The position numbers and the translations under genes are program-made. 64,000 nt of DNA from JAJYKN01 sp035516155 (GTDB lineage Bacteria > Nitrospirota > UBA9217), in contig DATJAP010000015.1 in the NCBI GenBank assembly GCA_035516155.1, positions 9,718-73,717 on the forward strand, in the 5' to 3' direction. The notes under the pieces were generated by a model. That model was given only the letters and a program-made list of their open reading frames with translations. It ran no database searches and was not told the origin of the DNA. Below are positions 8,804 through 17,055 of this stretch, piece by piece. Positions within the stretch are counted from its first letter, which is position 1, and every line of letters starts with the position of its first letter.

Positions 8804-9235
8804 TCACAACTCCTGTACTTCATTTCCGGTCATGATCCGGAAACCCGATGCCTGCAGCGCAGCGATGGCCTTCTCGATTTCATCGAACCGGAATATCAGA
8901 ACGGCATTTCCCTCGCACTTCCGGACAAAAGCGTACATATATTCGACATTGATGCCTTTCCCCTGCAGGCTTCGAAGGATCTTTGCAAGGCCGCCTGGCC
9001 GGTCAGGCACTTCGAGGGCCACGACCTCGTTCTGGCTTACGGTGAAACCGCTGTCCTTCAGGATTTTTTTCGTTTTTTCCGTGTCGTTCACTATGAGACG
9101 CAGGATCCCGAAATCGGCCGTATCGGCCAGGGAAAGCGCCCTGATGTTGATCTCGTGCTGAGCCAGGATTTCGGTGACTTCGGCAAGACGTCCCGACTTA
9201 TTTTCAACAAAGATGGAAATCTGCTGAACCTTCAC
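8804..9235 (-). CDS. Tandem ACT-domain protein
   Basis: A 143-residue protein made of two ACT domains: residues 1-65, beginning VKVQQISIFVENKSGRLAEV, and about 70-140, with EVPDRPGGLAKIL. ACT domains bind small ligands, usually amino acids. This short stand-alone form is common beside iorAB and paaK genes in anaerobes, where it is thought to sense amino acid supply. The GTG at 9235 is chosen because GGAAGGAGAG lies just upstream; the longer ATG-initiated frame has no family match. It precedes livK by 52 bases on the same strand and may be co-transcribed. Confidence 0.88.
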   Translation of the reverse strand: MKVQQISIFVENKSGRLAEVTEILAQHEINIRALSLADTADFGILRLIVNDTEKTKKILKDSGFTVSQNEVVALEVPDRPGGLAKILRSLQGKGINVEYMYAFVRKCEGNAVLIFRFDEIEKAIAALQASGFRIMTGNEVQEL

Positions 9236-9481
9236 GAAACTCTCCTTCCCGTGCGCCGCAGCCGTGTACAGCCCGAGCTCGGTCTTGTTCATAGGAAACC
9301 GCTAATATTATGTCGATTTCCCTGCCTTTGTCAAGGCAAAGCTGTCTCCGGCGATAACAAATTTGCACGCTCCTCCTGCTGAATGTTCGATGCCTTGCAA
9401 GTGTTTATAAACAAGGGACTGCGATTCTGCATGCATGTTTCACCTTGCCTTTTCAGCTGAATTATACTATTTTTTACCATC

Positions 9482-10783
9482 ATGAAGAAATATTTCGAAT
9501 TCGAGAAATACGGCACAAATTACAAACAGGAGACCCTTGCAGGGATCACGACATTTCTCACCATGGCCTACATCATCATCGTGAATCCCGCGATCCTCGA
9601 AGCAGCGGGCATTCCCCGAGGCCCATCCATGACCGCCACCATCCTGTCCGCCGCCTTGGGCACGCTGATTATGGGGGGGTATGCGAGGCGCCCCTTTGCC
9701 ATTGCCCCCTATATGGGCGAGAACGCATTCATTGCATTTACCGTCGTGAAGGTGCTCGGCTACCCGTGGCAGACGGCGCTTGGAGCGATTTTTATTGCCG
9801 GGGTCCTATTCACGGCGCTCACGATCCTGAAAGTCCGGTCATGGCTTGCGGAAACGCTCCCTCAGTCTCTCAAACTCAGCTTCTCGGTCGGAATCGGCCT
9901 CTTTCTGGCCTTCATTGGTCTGAACGAAACGGGAATCATAGTGCTCGGCGTGCCCGGTGCGCCGGTCAGCCTGGGCAGGCTTTCGCAGCCTACCGTGCTG
10001 CTCGCTGTGCTTGGCTTCTTTCTTATCACGGTTCTTATGATCAGGCAGATCAGGGGCGCCATTATCATCGGCGTTCTCGCCGTTACCGTCCTGTCGTTCC
10101 TCGGCTCAGTGACGCCCGTTCCGTCGGCATGGATGAGCATGCCGCCATCACTTGCACCGATCGCCCTGCATCTGAATATTGCCGATGCCCTGAGCATCAG
10201 GAACTTGCCCGTCGCCCTTATTATTTTCGTGATGGCGTTCGTGGACACGGTCGGTACGCTACTCGGGCTGTCCGCCCGTGGCGGACTCCTGGACGAAAAG
10301 GGGAACCTGCCGGAGATCGAGAAGCCGATGCTTGCAGACGCCGTGGCGAACCTCATTGCGCCGCTCCTCGGCACCACTACCACGGGCGCTTATATCGAGT
10401 CTGCCGCGGGAATCTCGGAGGGCGGGCGAACGGGTTTTACGGCGCTGGTCGTGGCGGGCCTGTTCCTGGCGGCACTGTTTTTTTCCCCAATCCTGACTTC
10501 AGTCCCGGCCCATGCGTATGGCACGGCCCTGATCGTGATCGGCATTTTCATGATCACGCCGGTTGTCAGGCTTAACTTCAGCGACTATACTGAGTTGGTC
10601 CCCGCTTTTCTCACGATCGTCCTGATGGTCTTCACGTACAACATCGGCGTGGGCATGACCGCGGGTCTGCTCGCCTATCCGATTCTGAAAACGATGAGCG
10701 GCAGGCGGCGGGACGTGCATCCCGGAATGTGGATTTTCGCGGCTCTAGCTCTGCTGTTCTATGTTTTCTATCCCTACCGGTGA
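9482..10783 (+). CDS. NCS2 family nucleobase permease, AzgA/PbuG-like
   Basis: A 433-residue membrane protein with about 12-14 hydrophobic segments. The N-terminus (YKQETLAGITTFLTMAYIII) and the internal APYMGENAFIAF and TTTTGAYIESAAGISEGGRTG sequences are hallmarks of the AzgA/PbuG branch of purine permeases, which take up hypoxanthine, guanine or adenine by proton symport at the inner membrane. It is a single gene with no purine genes beside it. Family assignment is firm; the transported base is not known. Confidence 0.93.
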   Translation: MKKYFEFEKYGTNYKQETLAGITTFLTMAYIIIVNPAILEAAGIPRGPSMTATILSAALGTLIMGGYARRPFAIAPYMGENAFIAFTVVKVLGYPWQTALGAIFIAGVLFTALTILKVRSWLAETLPQSLKLSFSVGIGLFLAFIGLNETGIIVLGVPGAPVSLGRLSQPTVLLAVLGFFLITVLMIRQIRGAIIIGVLAVTVLSFLGSVTPVPSAWMSMPPSLAPIALHLNIADALSIRNLPVALIIFVMAFVDTVGTLLGLSARGGLLDEKGNLPEIEKPMLADAVANLIAPLLGTTTTGAYIESAAGISEGGRTGFTALVVAGLFLAALFFSPILTSVPAHAYGTALIVIGIFMITPVVRLNFSDYTELVPAFLTIVLMVFTYNIGVGMTAGLLAYPILKTMSGRRRDVHPGMWIFAALALLFYVFYPYR

Positions 10784-10816
10784 GCGCGCCATGCATGCGA
10801 ACGTCCTGAAATGATT

Positions 10817-10844
10817 TTGACACTCCCGATTATTCTGTTAAAAT
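10817..10844 (+). promoter_or_regulatory. Sigma-70-type promoter of the K+ channel gene
   Basis: TTGACA, a 16-base spacer and TAAAAT end 56 bases before the GTG start of the channel gene. Seen in the sequence; activity is inferred. Confidence 0.6.
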
Positions 10845-10900
10845 ACACTATTCTGCATGCGTCCAGAATGGTCTGGTAGGACTGACTCAAGGAACCAACG

Positions 10901-11941
10901 GTGAATTTAGCTAAAAATCTGAAAATATCGCTGCTCATTCTCGTATTGCTCGTTTCACTCAGCACGGCTGGATACATGATCCTCGAGGGCTGGCGTTTTC
11001 TCGACGCCCTTTATATGACGGTGATCACCGTTTCCACCGTGGGGTTTCACGAAGTGCACGACCTGAGCGATGCCGGCCGGATATTCACCATCCTGGTGAT
11101 CGTATTTGGAGTGTCCGTCCTTGGGTACACGGTGGGCAAACTTGCACAAGTCATGTTCGAGGGCCAGTTTCAACGCTTTCTCGGGAGGAAAAAAGTGGAG
11201 AAGATCATTGATGAGTTGCGTGACCACTACATCGTCTGCGGCTACGGCAGGATCGGCTCGCTCATCTGCCGGGAGTTTGCGGCCAAGCCCATTCCATTCG
11301 TGGTCGTGGAAAACAGCCCTTCTGTCCTGGAGCGGCTGGAAGAGGACGGTGTTTTATTCCTGCGCGGAAATGCAACGGAGGACGAGGCCCTCCTCAAAGC
11401 CGGGATCAAGCGGGCCAAGGGACTCGTCTCCGTGGTCACCTCAGACACGGAGAACGTCTATATCACCCTTACGGCACGGGGATTGAACCCGGATCTTTAC
11501 ATTCTCGCGCGTTCCAGCGAGCCCGGCTCGGACATAAAGCTCAAACGCGCTGGCGCGAACAAGGTGGTTTCGCCGTATCATATCGGCGGGAGCCGCATGG
11601 CCCAGGCCATCCTGAGGCCGAATGTCGTAGACTTCATCGAGATCGCCACGGGGCGGGAGCATATCGACCTGCAGATGGAGGAGATCTTCATTCCCGAAAA
11701 ATCCGCCTTCATCGGCCAGAACCTGAAGGATGCCGGCCTACGCCGCGACACCGGAGTCATCATCGTGGGGATCAAGAAAGCGAACGGCAAGATGGTCTTC
11801 AATCCGGGTTCGTCGAGCCTGCTCGATTCGCGGGATACCCTCATTGTTCTGGGTCAGCCTCTAGAGATCACGAAACTAGAAAACCTTGTTACGAACAACT
11901 TGTCAGCGGGAGACGCGTCCCGGCAAATGAAGCTTGAATAG
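10901..11941 (+). CDS. Potassium channel protein with RCK (TrkA-N/TrkA-C) domains
   Basis: A 346-residue protein: two transmembrane helices (about residues 9-29 and 58-80) flanking a pore loop, then a cytoplasmic Rossmann-like RCK domain starting at YIVCGYGRIGS near residue 110 and a TrkA-C domain near 255-330. This is the MthK/Kch-type K+ channel layout, gated by nucleotides or ions. The selectivity filter reads TVGFH at residues 46-50 rather than the usual TVGYGD. The start is GTG. It appears to be transcribed alone from the promoter just upstream. Confidence 0.92.
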   Translation: MNLAKNLKISLLILVLLVSLSTAGYMILEGWRFLDALYMTVITVSTVGFHEVHDLSDAGRIFTILVIVFGVSVLGYTVGKLAQVMFEGQFQRFLGRKKVEKIIDELRDHYIVCGYGRIGSLICREFAAKPIPFVVVENSPSVLERLEEDGVLFLRGNATEDEALLKAGIKRAKGLVSVVTSDTENVYITLTARGLNPDLYILARSSEPGSDIKLKRAGANKVVSPYHIGGSRMAQAILRPNVVDFIEIATGREHIDLQMEEIFIPEKSAFIGQNLKDAGLRRDTGVIIVGIKKANGKMVFNPGSSSLLDSRDTLIVLGQPLEITKLENLVTNNLSAGDASRQMKLE

Positions 11942-12173
11942 AAAACCGGGGATCCCGCCCCCCATGCAACCGTTTCTTCATCTGACCGCCAAATTGCGAA
12001 CTGCCGCCCCTTACCGCTGCCTCCGCCTCCGCGTGCTCAGAACCTTGTTGCCTTGAGTGGTTTCCGTCTTATCAGGCTTGAAATCGGACAGTGCTTCTTC
12101 TATGCTTTATATAAGGGAGGATACTCCAAGGAGATGCCGAGAGGGGGAGCCTTCCCCTGGATGAGGGATTGTT

Positions 12174-13268
12174 ATGGCGATTGAGATCGAACAACAGGAA
12201 GCAGCCGCCTGTGAATACGTAAGGGTCCAAAACTATCAAAACATGGAACTCATGATTACGAAAGCCCGATGGTTCGTGATCGGGTTCCTATCCCTCTATT
12301 TGAACATCCTGAGACTGACGGACTGGCCTCTCGGTCTCTTTAACGCGCTCCTCGCCTTTGCCGCACTCTACAATCTCTGGATCCATCTTTATCTGAAAAA
12401 AACACACTTCTTTTCCACCAGGCTTACACTGGTCTTCCTCTATCTCGACATGCTGGTCATAGCCGTGGGGCTGAACTATACCGGCGGCCTCCGGAGCCCC
12501 TTCCTCTTCATCTGGTACCTGACCCTCTTTGCAACCGGCATCAGGCTCGGATTCCGCCAGAGTTTTCTGCTCCAAGTGCCCATGGCCGTGTTCTATGCCT
12601 ATCTTATGTTCCGCGATATGGCCTCCTTTGACGCCGATCACGTCAATCGTCTGATTCTCGGGCTTGCTTCCCTGGTAGCCACGTCACTGTACGGATCGCT
12701 CTTTTCCCGCGGAGAACAGTACACCATGAAAGTTCTGGCCGACTACCGCAGGGCTTCGATCACGGACAAGCTCACGGGCCTCTTCAATTATGCGCATTTC
12801 ATGGACAGGCTGAAGCACGAGCAATACCGGGCTGACCGGGACCATTCGCACTTCTCGGTGATTATATTCGACCTCGACCGCTTCAAGCAGGTGAACGACA
12901 CCTACGGACATGAGAAGGGGAACATATTGCTGAAAGCGATTGCCGAGATTCTCACCATGAATGCGCGCAGGATGGACACCGTAGCGCGTTACGGGGGCGA
13001 GGAGTTCGTGATCCTCATGCCGGAAAGCAGGGGGGCCGAACGGGAGATGGCTGAACGTATCAGGAAAAAGGTCGAGGCTACGGAGTTTGCCGGGATTGCC
13101 GAAGTCCCAATCAGGGTGACGGTCAGCGGCGGTCTATGCACCTATCCCGATGATGCCGGATCTTTGGACGATATTCTCGCCAGAGCAGACAAGGCCCTCT
13201 ATGCTGCGAAAACGGAAGGCAGAAACAGGACGCGGACATATGCGCAGTTGACATCCTCCCCGAACTAG
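12174..13268 (+). CDS. Membrane-bound diguanylate cyclase (GGDEF domain)
   Basis: A 364-residue protein with about five or six hydrophobic segments between residues 32 and 185, then a GGDEF domain. The active-site loop reads GGEEF at residues 274-278, a functional variant, and an allosteric inhibitory site RxxD is present at 265-268, five residues before it. It should make cyclic di-GMP from GTP and be product-inhibited. The membrane part resembles no sensor I can name. The stop codon lies inside an inverted repeat. It could feed the flagellar or biofilm switch, but no target is evident nearby. Confidence 0.93.
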   Translation: MAIEIEQQEAAACEYVRVQNYQNMELMITKARWFVIGFLSLYLNILRLTDWPLGLFNALLAFAALYNLWIHLYLKKTHFFSTRLTLVFLYLDMLVIAVGLNYTGGLRSPFLFIWYLTLFATGIRLGFRQSFLLQVPMAVFYAYLMFRDMASFDADHVNRLILGLASLVATSLYGSLFSRGEQYTMKVLADYRRASITDKLTGLFNYAHFMDRLKHEQYRADRDHSHFSVIIFDLDRFKQVNDTYGHEKGNILLKAIAEILTMNARRMDTVARYGGEEFVILMPESRGAEREMAERIRKKVEATEFAGIAEVPIRVTVSGGLCTYPDDAGSLDDILARADKALYAAKTEGRNRTRTYAQLTSSPN

Positions 13269-13287
13269 ATGCCCCGGAGGATGTCAA
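13248..13287. repeat. 12-bp perfect inverted repeat at the end of the GGDEF gene
   Basis: TTGACATCCTCC (13248-13259) and its exact complement (13276-13287) enclose 16 bases; the cyclase stop codon is inside. No T-tract follows, so it is not a typical terminator. The left arm with two further bases, TTGACATCCTCCCC, recurs at 16864 in the relic of an IS200/IS605 end, so this may be a leftover transposon end or a related mobile hairpin. Confidence 0.65.
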
Positions 13288-13354
13288 GAATGCCGGTATA
13301 CTCTTATATGAACCATGTGGAATGAAAAAGCAGGAACAGCTGGAGTGAGATGGT

Positions 13355-13618
13355 ATGTCTGATATTCGGATTGAGGTCACAATTTATGAAGGCTACCGCG
13401 GCGCTGAGAGGCCAAGCTCCCTCCTGATTGAGGGCAAGAGGGTCGCTGTCGTTCGTCTCCTGCAGACCTGGGTGGAGGAAGAGCACAAGACCAGAAAGCA
13501 GAAGCGGTTCTTCGCCTTGCAGGGAAGCGACCAGTATAATTATACGCTTTATTATGACATTGATTTGTCTGATTGGTTCATGAGGAGCCGTGAAAAGGCG
13601 GGAGCTGATAGAGAATGA
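13355..13618 (+). CDS. Small conserved-looking hypothetical protein
   Basis: An 87-residue soluble protein starting at an ATG with GGAGTGAG upstream. It looks like a small beta-rich domain, with a basic stretch KTRKQKR near residue 49 and a polar, acidic C-terminus. No signal peptide, membrane segment or cysteine is present. I do not recognise the family securely. It lies between the diguanylate cyclase and the convergent pyrophosphatase gene, with codon use like its neighbours, so it is probably real. Confidence 0.6.
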   Translation: MSDIRIEVTIYEGYRGAERPSSLLIEGKRVAVVRLLQTWVEEEHKTRKQKRFFALQGSDQYNYTLYYDIDLSDWFMRSREKAGADRE

Positions 13619-13721
13619 TCGCCCACCGACTTATTAGGCTTAAAAAGGGGGACGGCGGGGCGATTCCTTGATTTTTCCCTTCCCAAGAATGGCAAAATGG
13701 AGCAGAGCGGTTGTTTTTGGG

Positions 13722-15383
13722 CTAACGACCCTGTCCCATGCTGAGCACCTGCCCGATGGCAGGGATGAAGTCCTTCTTTCGCGACATGACGCGGTAGACC
13801 GTGCAGGTGTCGTTCACAACCTTCACGTTGAAAGCCTTTTCCACGATCCACGTTTCCCCCCTGAGCAGAATCCGCTCTTGCCCCTTGCCGAGGGGATTCA
13901 ACACCAACAACGCCGCGAGATCATAGCCGTTTTCCGAACGCATGCGCTCCAGTTCAGCCACGAGCTCCCGCTCCCGCGCATCGATTTCCGCACAGTCCAG
14001 CGACATCATCTGGCTTATGCCGAGCTTTTTGCCTCCGATCATGAATTCCTTGAAGTCCGCCGCGATCAACTGGGCCGCGCTTTTATTTTCGAGATTGATG
14101 CTTTCATGGAGCAATTCCTTGGCATAGGACTGGATCTCGATGCCGGCGATTTCGGCAAGGCGATGGGCTTCAAGCCGGTCTCGCTCCGTGGTGGTCGAGA
14201 GCGTCAACAGCAACGTATCCGACAGGATGCCTGAGAGCAGGATGCCGGCGATCTCCTTCGGAATATGGGTCTGGTACAAGAACATGATTCCAGCAACAAC
14301 GGTGCAAGTGCTGCCAACGGGGTCATTGTATACGTAGATCGGCGCCGTGGTAGAGATGTCGCCCACGCGGTGGTGGTCGATGATCTCGAGAATCTCTGCT
14401 TCCTCAATGCCGTCCACGGCCTGCGAAAGTTCGTTGTGGTCCACCAGGATTGCCAACTTGCGCACGGGCTTCAACAGGTCCGTTCTCGTTATGAAGCCGA
14501 TCAGCCGGTTGTCGCTGTCCACGACCACCACGGACCGATAGTCAGATTCCACGATTTTCGACCGCACCTCGGTCATAGGCGTGTACAGCCCGATCGTTGG
14601 GCAGCTGGTGGTCATGATCGAGGATACCGGCTCAGACATGGTCATAAGTTGGACCGTGGCAAAAGCCGGATGGCGCGACGAGATGAGCAGCACGTCTTTC
14701 TCCCGGGCGGCAGCGATGACCTCGTTTGCGATAGGGGCATTGTCGGTCACAATAACAGCGGAGCAGCCCATCCGGATAAGCTCCAGCTGAACGTCGTTCT
14801 GGTCGCCCACGACAACGACGTCACCGGGACGGACCCGATTCAGCATGGTCCCCCGCTGCATGGCTGCGATCAGCACTCTGCCGGTCAGCACCGTCATCTG
14901 CTTGGTGTTGCTGATAACGCGACCTTCGAGCGTTTTCAGCAGGATATCAAGTTCGATGGGGGCCTTGGTCAGGTCCGCAAAACCCACGCTGTCCATGTAG
15001 TGGCGGGCGATGTCCTTCAGGCCCACGACGCCTGCCAGCCTGCCGGAATCGTCCACGACCGGGACCGAGCGGACTCCCTGCTCGCGCATGAGCAACGCCA
15101 GGATCTGGATGGAGTCGCGCACGCCAACGGCAATTGGCCGCTTGAGCTCAAGGTCGCTCACCGTAGCAACGAGGCTGTCGATTTCTGCCGAAGGGGGGAC
15201 GCCGAATTTTTCGAGCACAAAGGCTGTCTCATGGTTCAATTTGCCCGCGCGTACGGGCGTAAAGAGGTAGCGCTTGTCCGTGATGTTTTTGAAGTAAGCA
15301 TAGGCTATGGACGAGCACACGGAATCGGTGTCAGGCGTTGTGTGGCCGACAACATAGACTGTTTTAACCTTGTCTGGGCTCAT
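13722..15383 (-). CDS. Family II (DHH) manganese-dependent inorganic pyrophosphatase with CBS and DRTGG regulatory insert
   Basis: A 553-residue enzyme hydrolysing pyrophosphate to phosphate. The DHH catalytic part is split: metal ligands H14, D18 and D20 in GHTTPDTDS at the start, then IIDHHRVGD near residue 343, and a DHHA2 domain ending with the SRKKDF motif near 535. Between them (about 70-320) sit two CBS motifs around a DRTGG domain, the nucleotide-sensing insert of CBS-PPases, which AMP/ADP inhibit and diadenosine polyphosphates activate in studied members. It is transcribed alone, convergent with the small gene at 13355. Confidence 0.94.
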   Translation of the reverse strand: MSPDKVKTVYVVGHTTPDTDSVCSSIAYAYFKNITDKRYLFTPVRAGKLNHETAFVLEKFGVPPSAEIDSLVATVSDLELKRPIAVGVRDSIQILALLMREQGVRSVPVVDDSGRLAGVVGLKDIARHYMDSVGFADLTKAPIELDILLKTLEGRVISNTKQMTVLTGRVLIAAMQRGTMLNRVRPGDVVVVGDQNDVQLELIRMGCSAVIVTDNAPIANEVIAAAREKDVLLISSRHPAFATVQLMTMSEPVSSIMTTSCPTIGLYTPMTEVRSKIVESDYRSVVVVDSDNRLIGFITRTDLLKPVRKLAILVDHNELSQAVDGIEEAEILEIIDHHRVGDISTTAPIYVYNDPVGSTCTVVAGIMFLYQTHIPKEIAGILLSGILSDTLLLTLSTTTERDRLEAHRLAEIAGIEIQSYAKELLHESINLENKSAAQLIAADFKEFMIGGKKLGISQMMSLDCAEIDARERELVAELERMRSENGYDLAALLVLNPLGKGQERILLRGETWIVEKAFNVKVVNDTCTVYRVMSRKKDFIPAIGQVLSMGQGR

Positions 15384-15652
15384 GAATAGTTACCTGTTTT
15401 TCCTCTGCCAATATTAAAATGATACCAGTATTACCTTAAGGAGGGAAGGATTGTCAAGAATTTAATCGACAAGGATACCAAATAATGGGCACTATTCCTT
15501 CTTCAAAACTGCAGCGGGCGGGGCATGCTGTGTCCATTATCCCCATTTGACAGCCGTGGCGATTGAACCTTTCGCAGGCCATGTTCAGCGTTTTTTATCC
15601 GGGGGAAAGGGGTCAAACCCGTACATTTCATAACAAAACGGACTTTTTACCC
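15384..15652. other. Intergenic region, no gene seen
   Basis: The stretch between the divergent pyrophosphatase start and the tRNA promoter contains no open frame with family similarity. It should hold the pyrophosphatase promoter, which I could not place with confidence. Confidence 0.5.
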
Positions 15653-15681
15653 TTGACACCCCCGAGGGTTTTGGATATAGT
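15653..15681 (+). promoter_or_regulatory. Strong sigma-70-type promoter for the tRNA pair
   Basis: TTGACA (15653-15658), a 17-base spacer and TATAGT (15676-15681), with the tRNA-Gln gene beginning 20 bases later. This is close to consensus, as expected for stable RNA. Confidence 0.75.
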
Positions 15682-15700
15682 GCTAGGGCTTGTAAGCGCC

Positions 15701-15774
15701 TGGGGGATCGTCCAGTGGTAGGACGACAGGCTCTGAACCTGTTTACGGGGGTTCGAATCCTCCTCCCCCAACCA
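15701..15774 (+). tRNA. tRNA-Gln (anticodon CTG)
   Basis: A 74-base tRNA with the acceptor stem TGGGGGA paired to TCCCCCA. The anticodon stem ACAGG/CCTGT encloses loop CTCTGAA, giving anticodon CTG, and the T-loop is GTTCGAATC. The discriminator A is followed by an encoded CCA. It reads CAG codons. It is followed by tRNA-Glu 104 bases downstream, probably in one transcript. Confidence 0.96.
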
Positions 15775-15878
15775 ATGTCAGTTCCCGGTTATGAGTTCTC
15801 AGTTTCGAGTTTGCCGGCCGTTCAGCCTTTTTGTTGCCCCGCACCAATTGAGAGGTCATAACTAATCCAACTTTTTTC

Positions 15879-15954
15879 GGTCCCATCGTCTAGCGGCCTA
15901 GGACGCTGGCCTCTCACGCCGGAGACACGGGTTCGATTCCCGTTGGGACCACCA
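15879..15954 (+). tRNA. tRNA-Glu (anticodon CTC)
   Basis: A 76-base tRNA with acceptor GGTCCCA/TGGGACC. The anticodon stem CTGGC/GCCGG around CTCTCAC gives anticodon CTC, the T-loop is GTTCGATTC, and CCA is encoded. It reads GAG codons. A general TTC-type tRNA-Glu must exist elsewhere in the genome. Confidence 0.96.
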
Positions 15955-16167
15955 TTTTACCGATTCTTATTCTAATCTCTTCATCTCCCGAAAGCTGCGT
16001 AGGACAATCGCGTTTATACTGGTTTGATGTTTGGGCAGGCAGCTTTAGGGCAGCTTTTTTGTTGCCAGAGCCTAACCCATCTTCCATCTTGAAACAGAAT
16101 ATTAATAGTCGTATTATAATTTAGTTGAATAAATATAAAGCTCCAGGGCGAGTTGAGGTGTTCAGGC

Positions 16168-16806
16168 ATGATGAGAGGAATCAGTATATTTCTTTTGCTG
16201 ATGGCCAGTACGACGTTTTCATTTGCAGAGGAAGGAAAGGCTGATCAGACGCCGATTGACCAGAACGCTTCTTCCCGGTCAAATAGCGGCTTTATTCCGC
16301 CGGTGGTGACGGAAAAATATGAATACTACGAAGTCTGCGGGATTTGTGAAAAAGACCTGCAGTGTGATTTAAAACAAAAATGCATCACCTGGGACGATGG
16401 GAAAAAGTACGATTCGGTCACGAGCTGGAAGATCAAGTGGGACTACGGCTATGATAATGTCGCCAGCACCTGCAAGGCCGATTCTTTTAAGGTGAACCTT
16501 GAGGTAATCTTCCGTCTGCCGAAATGGGAACGGACCGACCAAGCTCCCAAGGATCTCGTGGCTAAATGGGACACCTTCGTGAGAAACCTCCTGACCCACG
16601 AAAAAGGCCATCGCGACCTGGCAATAGCGGCAGCTGCCGAGCTTGCCCGCTCTGTAGCGGAACTGCCTCCAGCCCCGACCTGCACCGATGTCGACAAGAA
16701 AGTGCAGGCCATGAGCCGCATAAGTATGCAAAAATTGAATGAGGAAGAGAAGAAGTACGACGTAACTACCAAGCACGGCCAAACCCAGGGGGCCGTGTTT
16801 CCCTGA
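16168..16806 (+). CDS. Secreted DUF922-type putative zinc protease
   Basis: A 212-residue protein with an N-terminal signal peptide (MMRG, then a hydrophobic stretch ending about residue 20). The C-terminal half has LLTHEKGHRDLA, an HExxH zinc-metalloprotease motif with histidines at residues 144 and 148, as in the DUF922 family of predicted secreted Zn proteases. Two cysteine pairs in the middle could form disulfides in the periplasm. ATG 16168 is preferred to the upstream TTG because it begins the signal peptide. No neighbour suggests a substrate. Confidence 0.85.
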   Translation: MMRGISIFLLLMASTTFSFAEEGKADQTPIDQNASSRSNSGFIPPVVTEKYEYYEVCGICEKDLQCDLKQKCITWDDGKKYDSVTSWKIKWDYGYDNVASTCKADSFKVNLEVIFRLPKWERTDQAPKDLVAKWDTFVRNLLTHEKGHRDLAIAAAAELARSVAELPPAPTCTDVDKKVQAMSRISMQKLNEEEKKYDVTTKHGQTQGAVFP

Positions 16807-16847
16807 TTTCATTGCCGACCGCCAAACCCCCGCAATAGCTCTCCGCC

Positions 16848-16945
16848 TTAGCTTGAATCAGCATTGACATCCTCCCCCCTCCTGAAGGCCGAGGATTCCC
16901 GAATCAGGCCCTGCTGCTTCTGAGAGCCACTACTGATTCTGTTCG
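16848..16945 (-). mobile_element. Relic of an IS200/IS605-family right end (tnpB 3' end)
   Basis: Read on the minus strand, GAATCCTCGGCCTTCAGG followed by a G-run and AGGATGTCAA is the signature found at the tnpB-proximal end of many IS200/IS605 elements. The short open frame through it, ending at 16848, resembles a TnpB C-terminus. No tnpB body is present. It abuts a truncated flgN-like frame, so it probably marks an old insertion. The exact boundary with flgN is uncertain. Confidence 0.65.
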
Positions 16946-17055
16946 CAGATGCGGCAGAGATGGTTGCCATGTTCGTGCCGGAGGATATCGAGCAGGCAGC
17001 GGGTACCAATCGCCTGCTCGAACAGGATGGATTTAATATCGTCAGTCCGTTTCAT
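16930..17055 (-). pseudogene. flgN: flgN-like flagellar chaperone, truncated N-terminal fragment
   Basis: A 41-codon frame starting with ATG that overlaps the flgM stop (ATGA), the usual flgM-flgN coupling. The sequence has the FlgN-type start: a short amphipathic helix with EQ, then LLDILRHEHG. It ends at a TAG right beside the IS200/IS605 end relic, whereas FlgN proteins are about 130-160 residues. FlgN is the chaperone for hook-filament junction proteins. The assignment depends on position as well as weak similarity. Confidence 0.5.

Noticed and set aside
14265..15389. 374-codon plus-strand frame opposite the pyrophosphatase
   Set aside because: Histidine- and arginine-rich shadow of the DHH/CBS enzyme on the other strand.
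15985..16070. Possible terminator after tRNA-Glu (AAAGCTGC pairing with GCAGCTTTTTT)
   Set aside because: The loop would be about 40-50 bases and two alternative pairings exist, so the structure is too uncertain to annotate.
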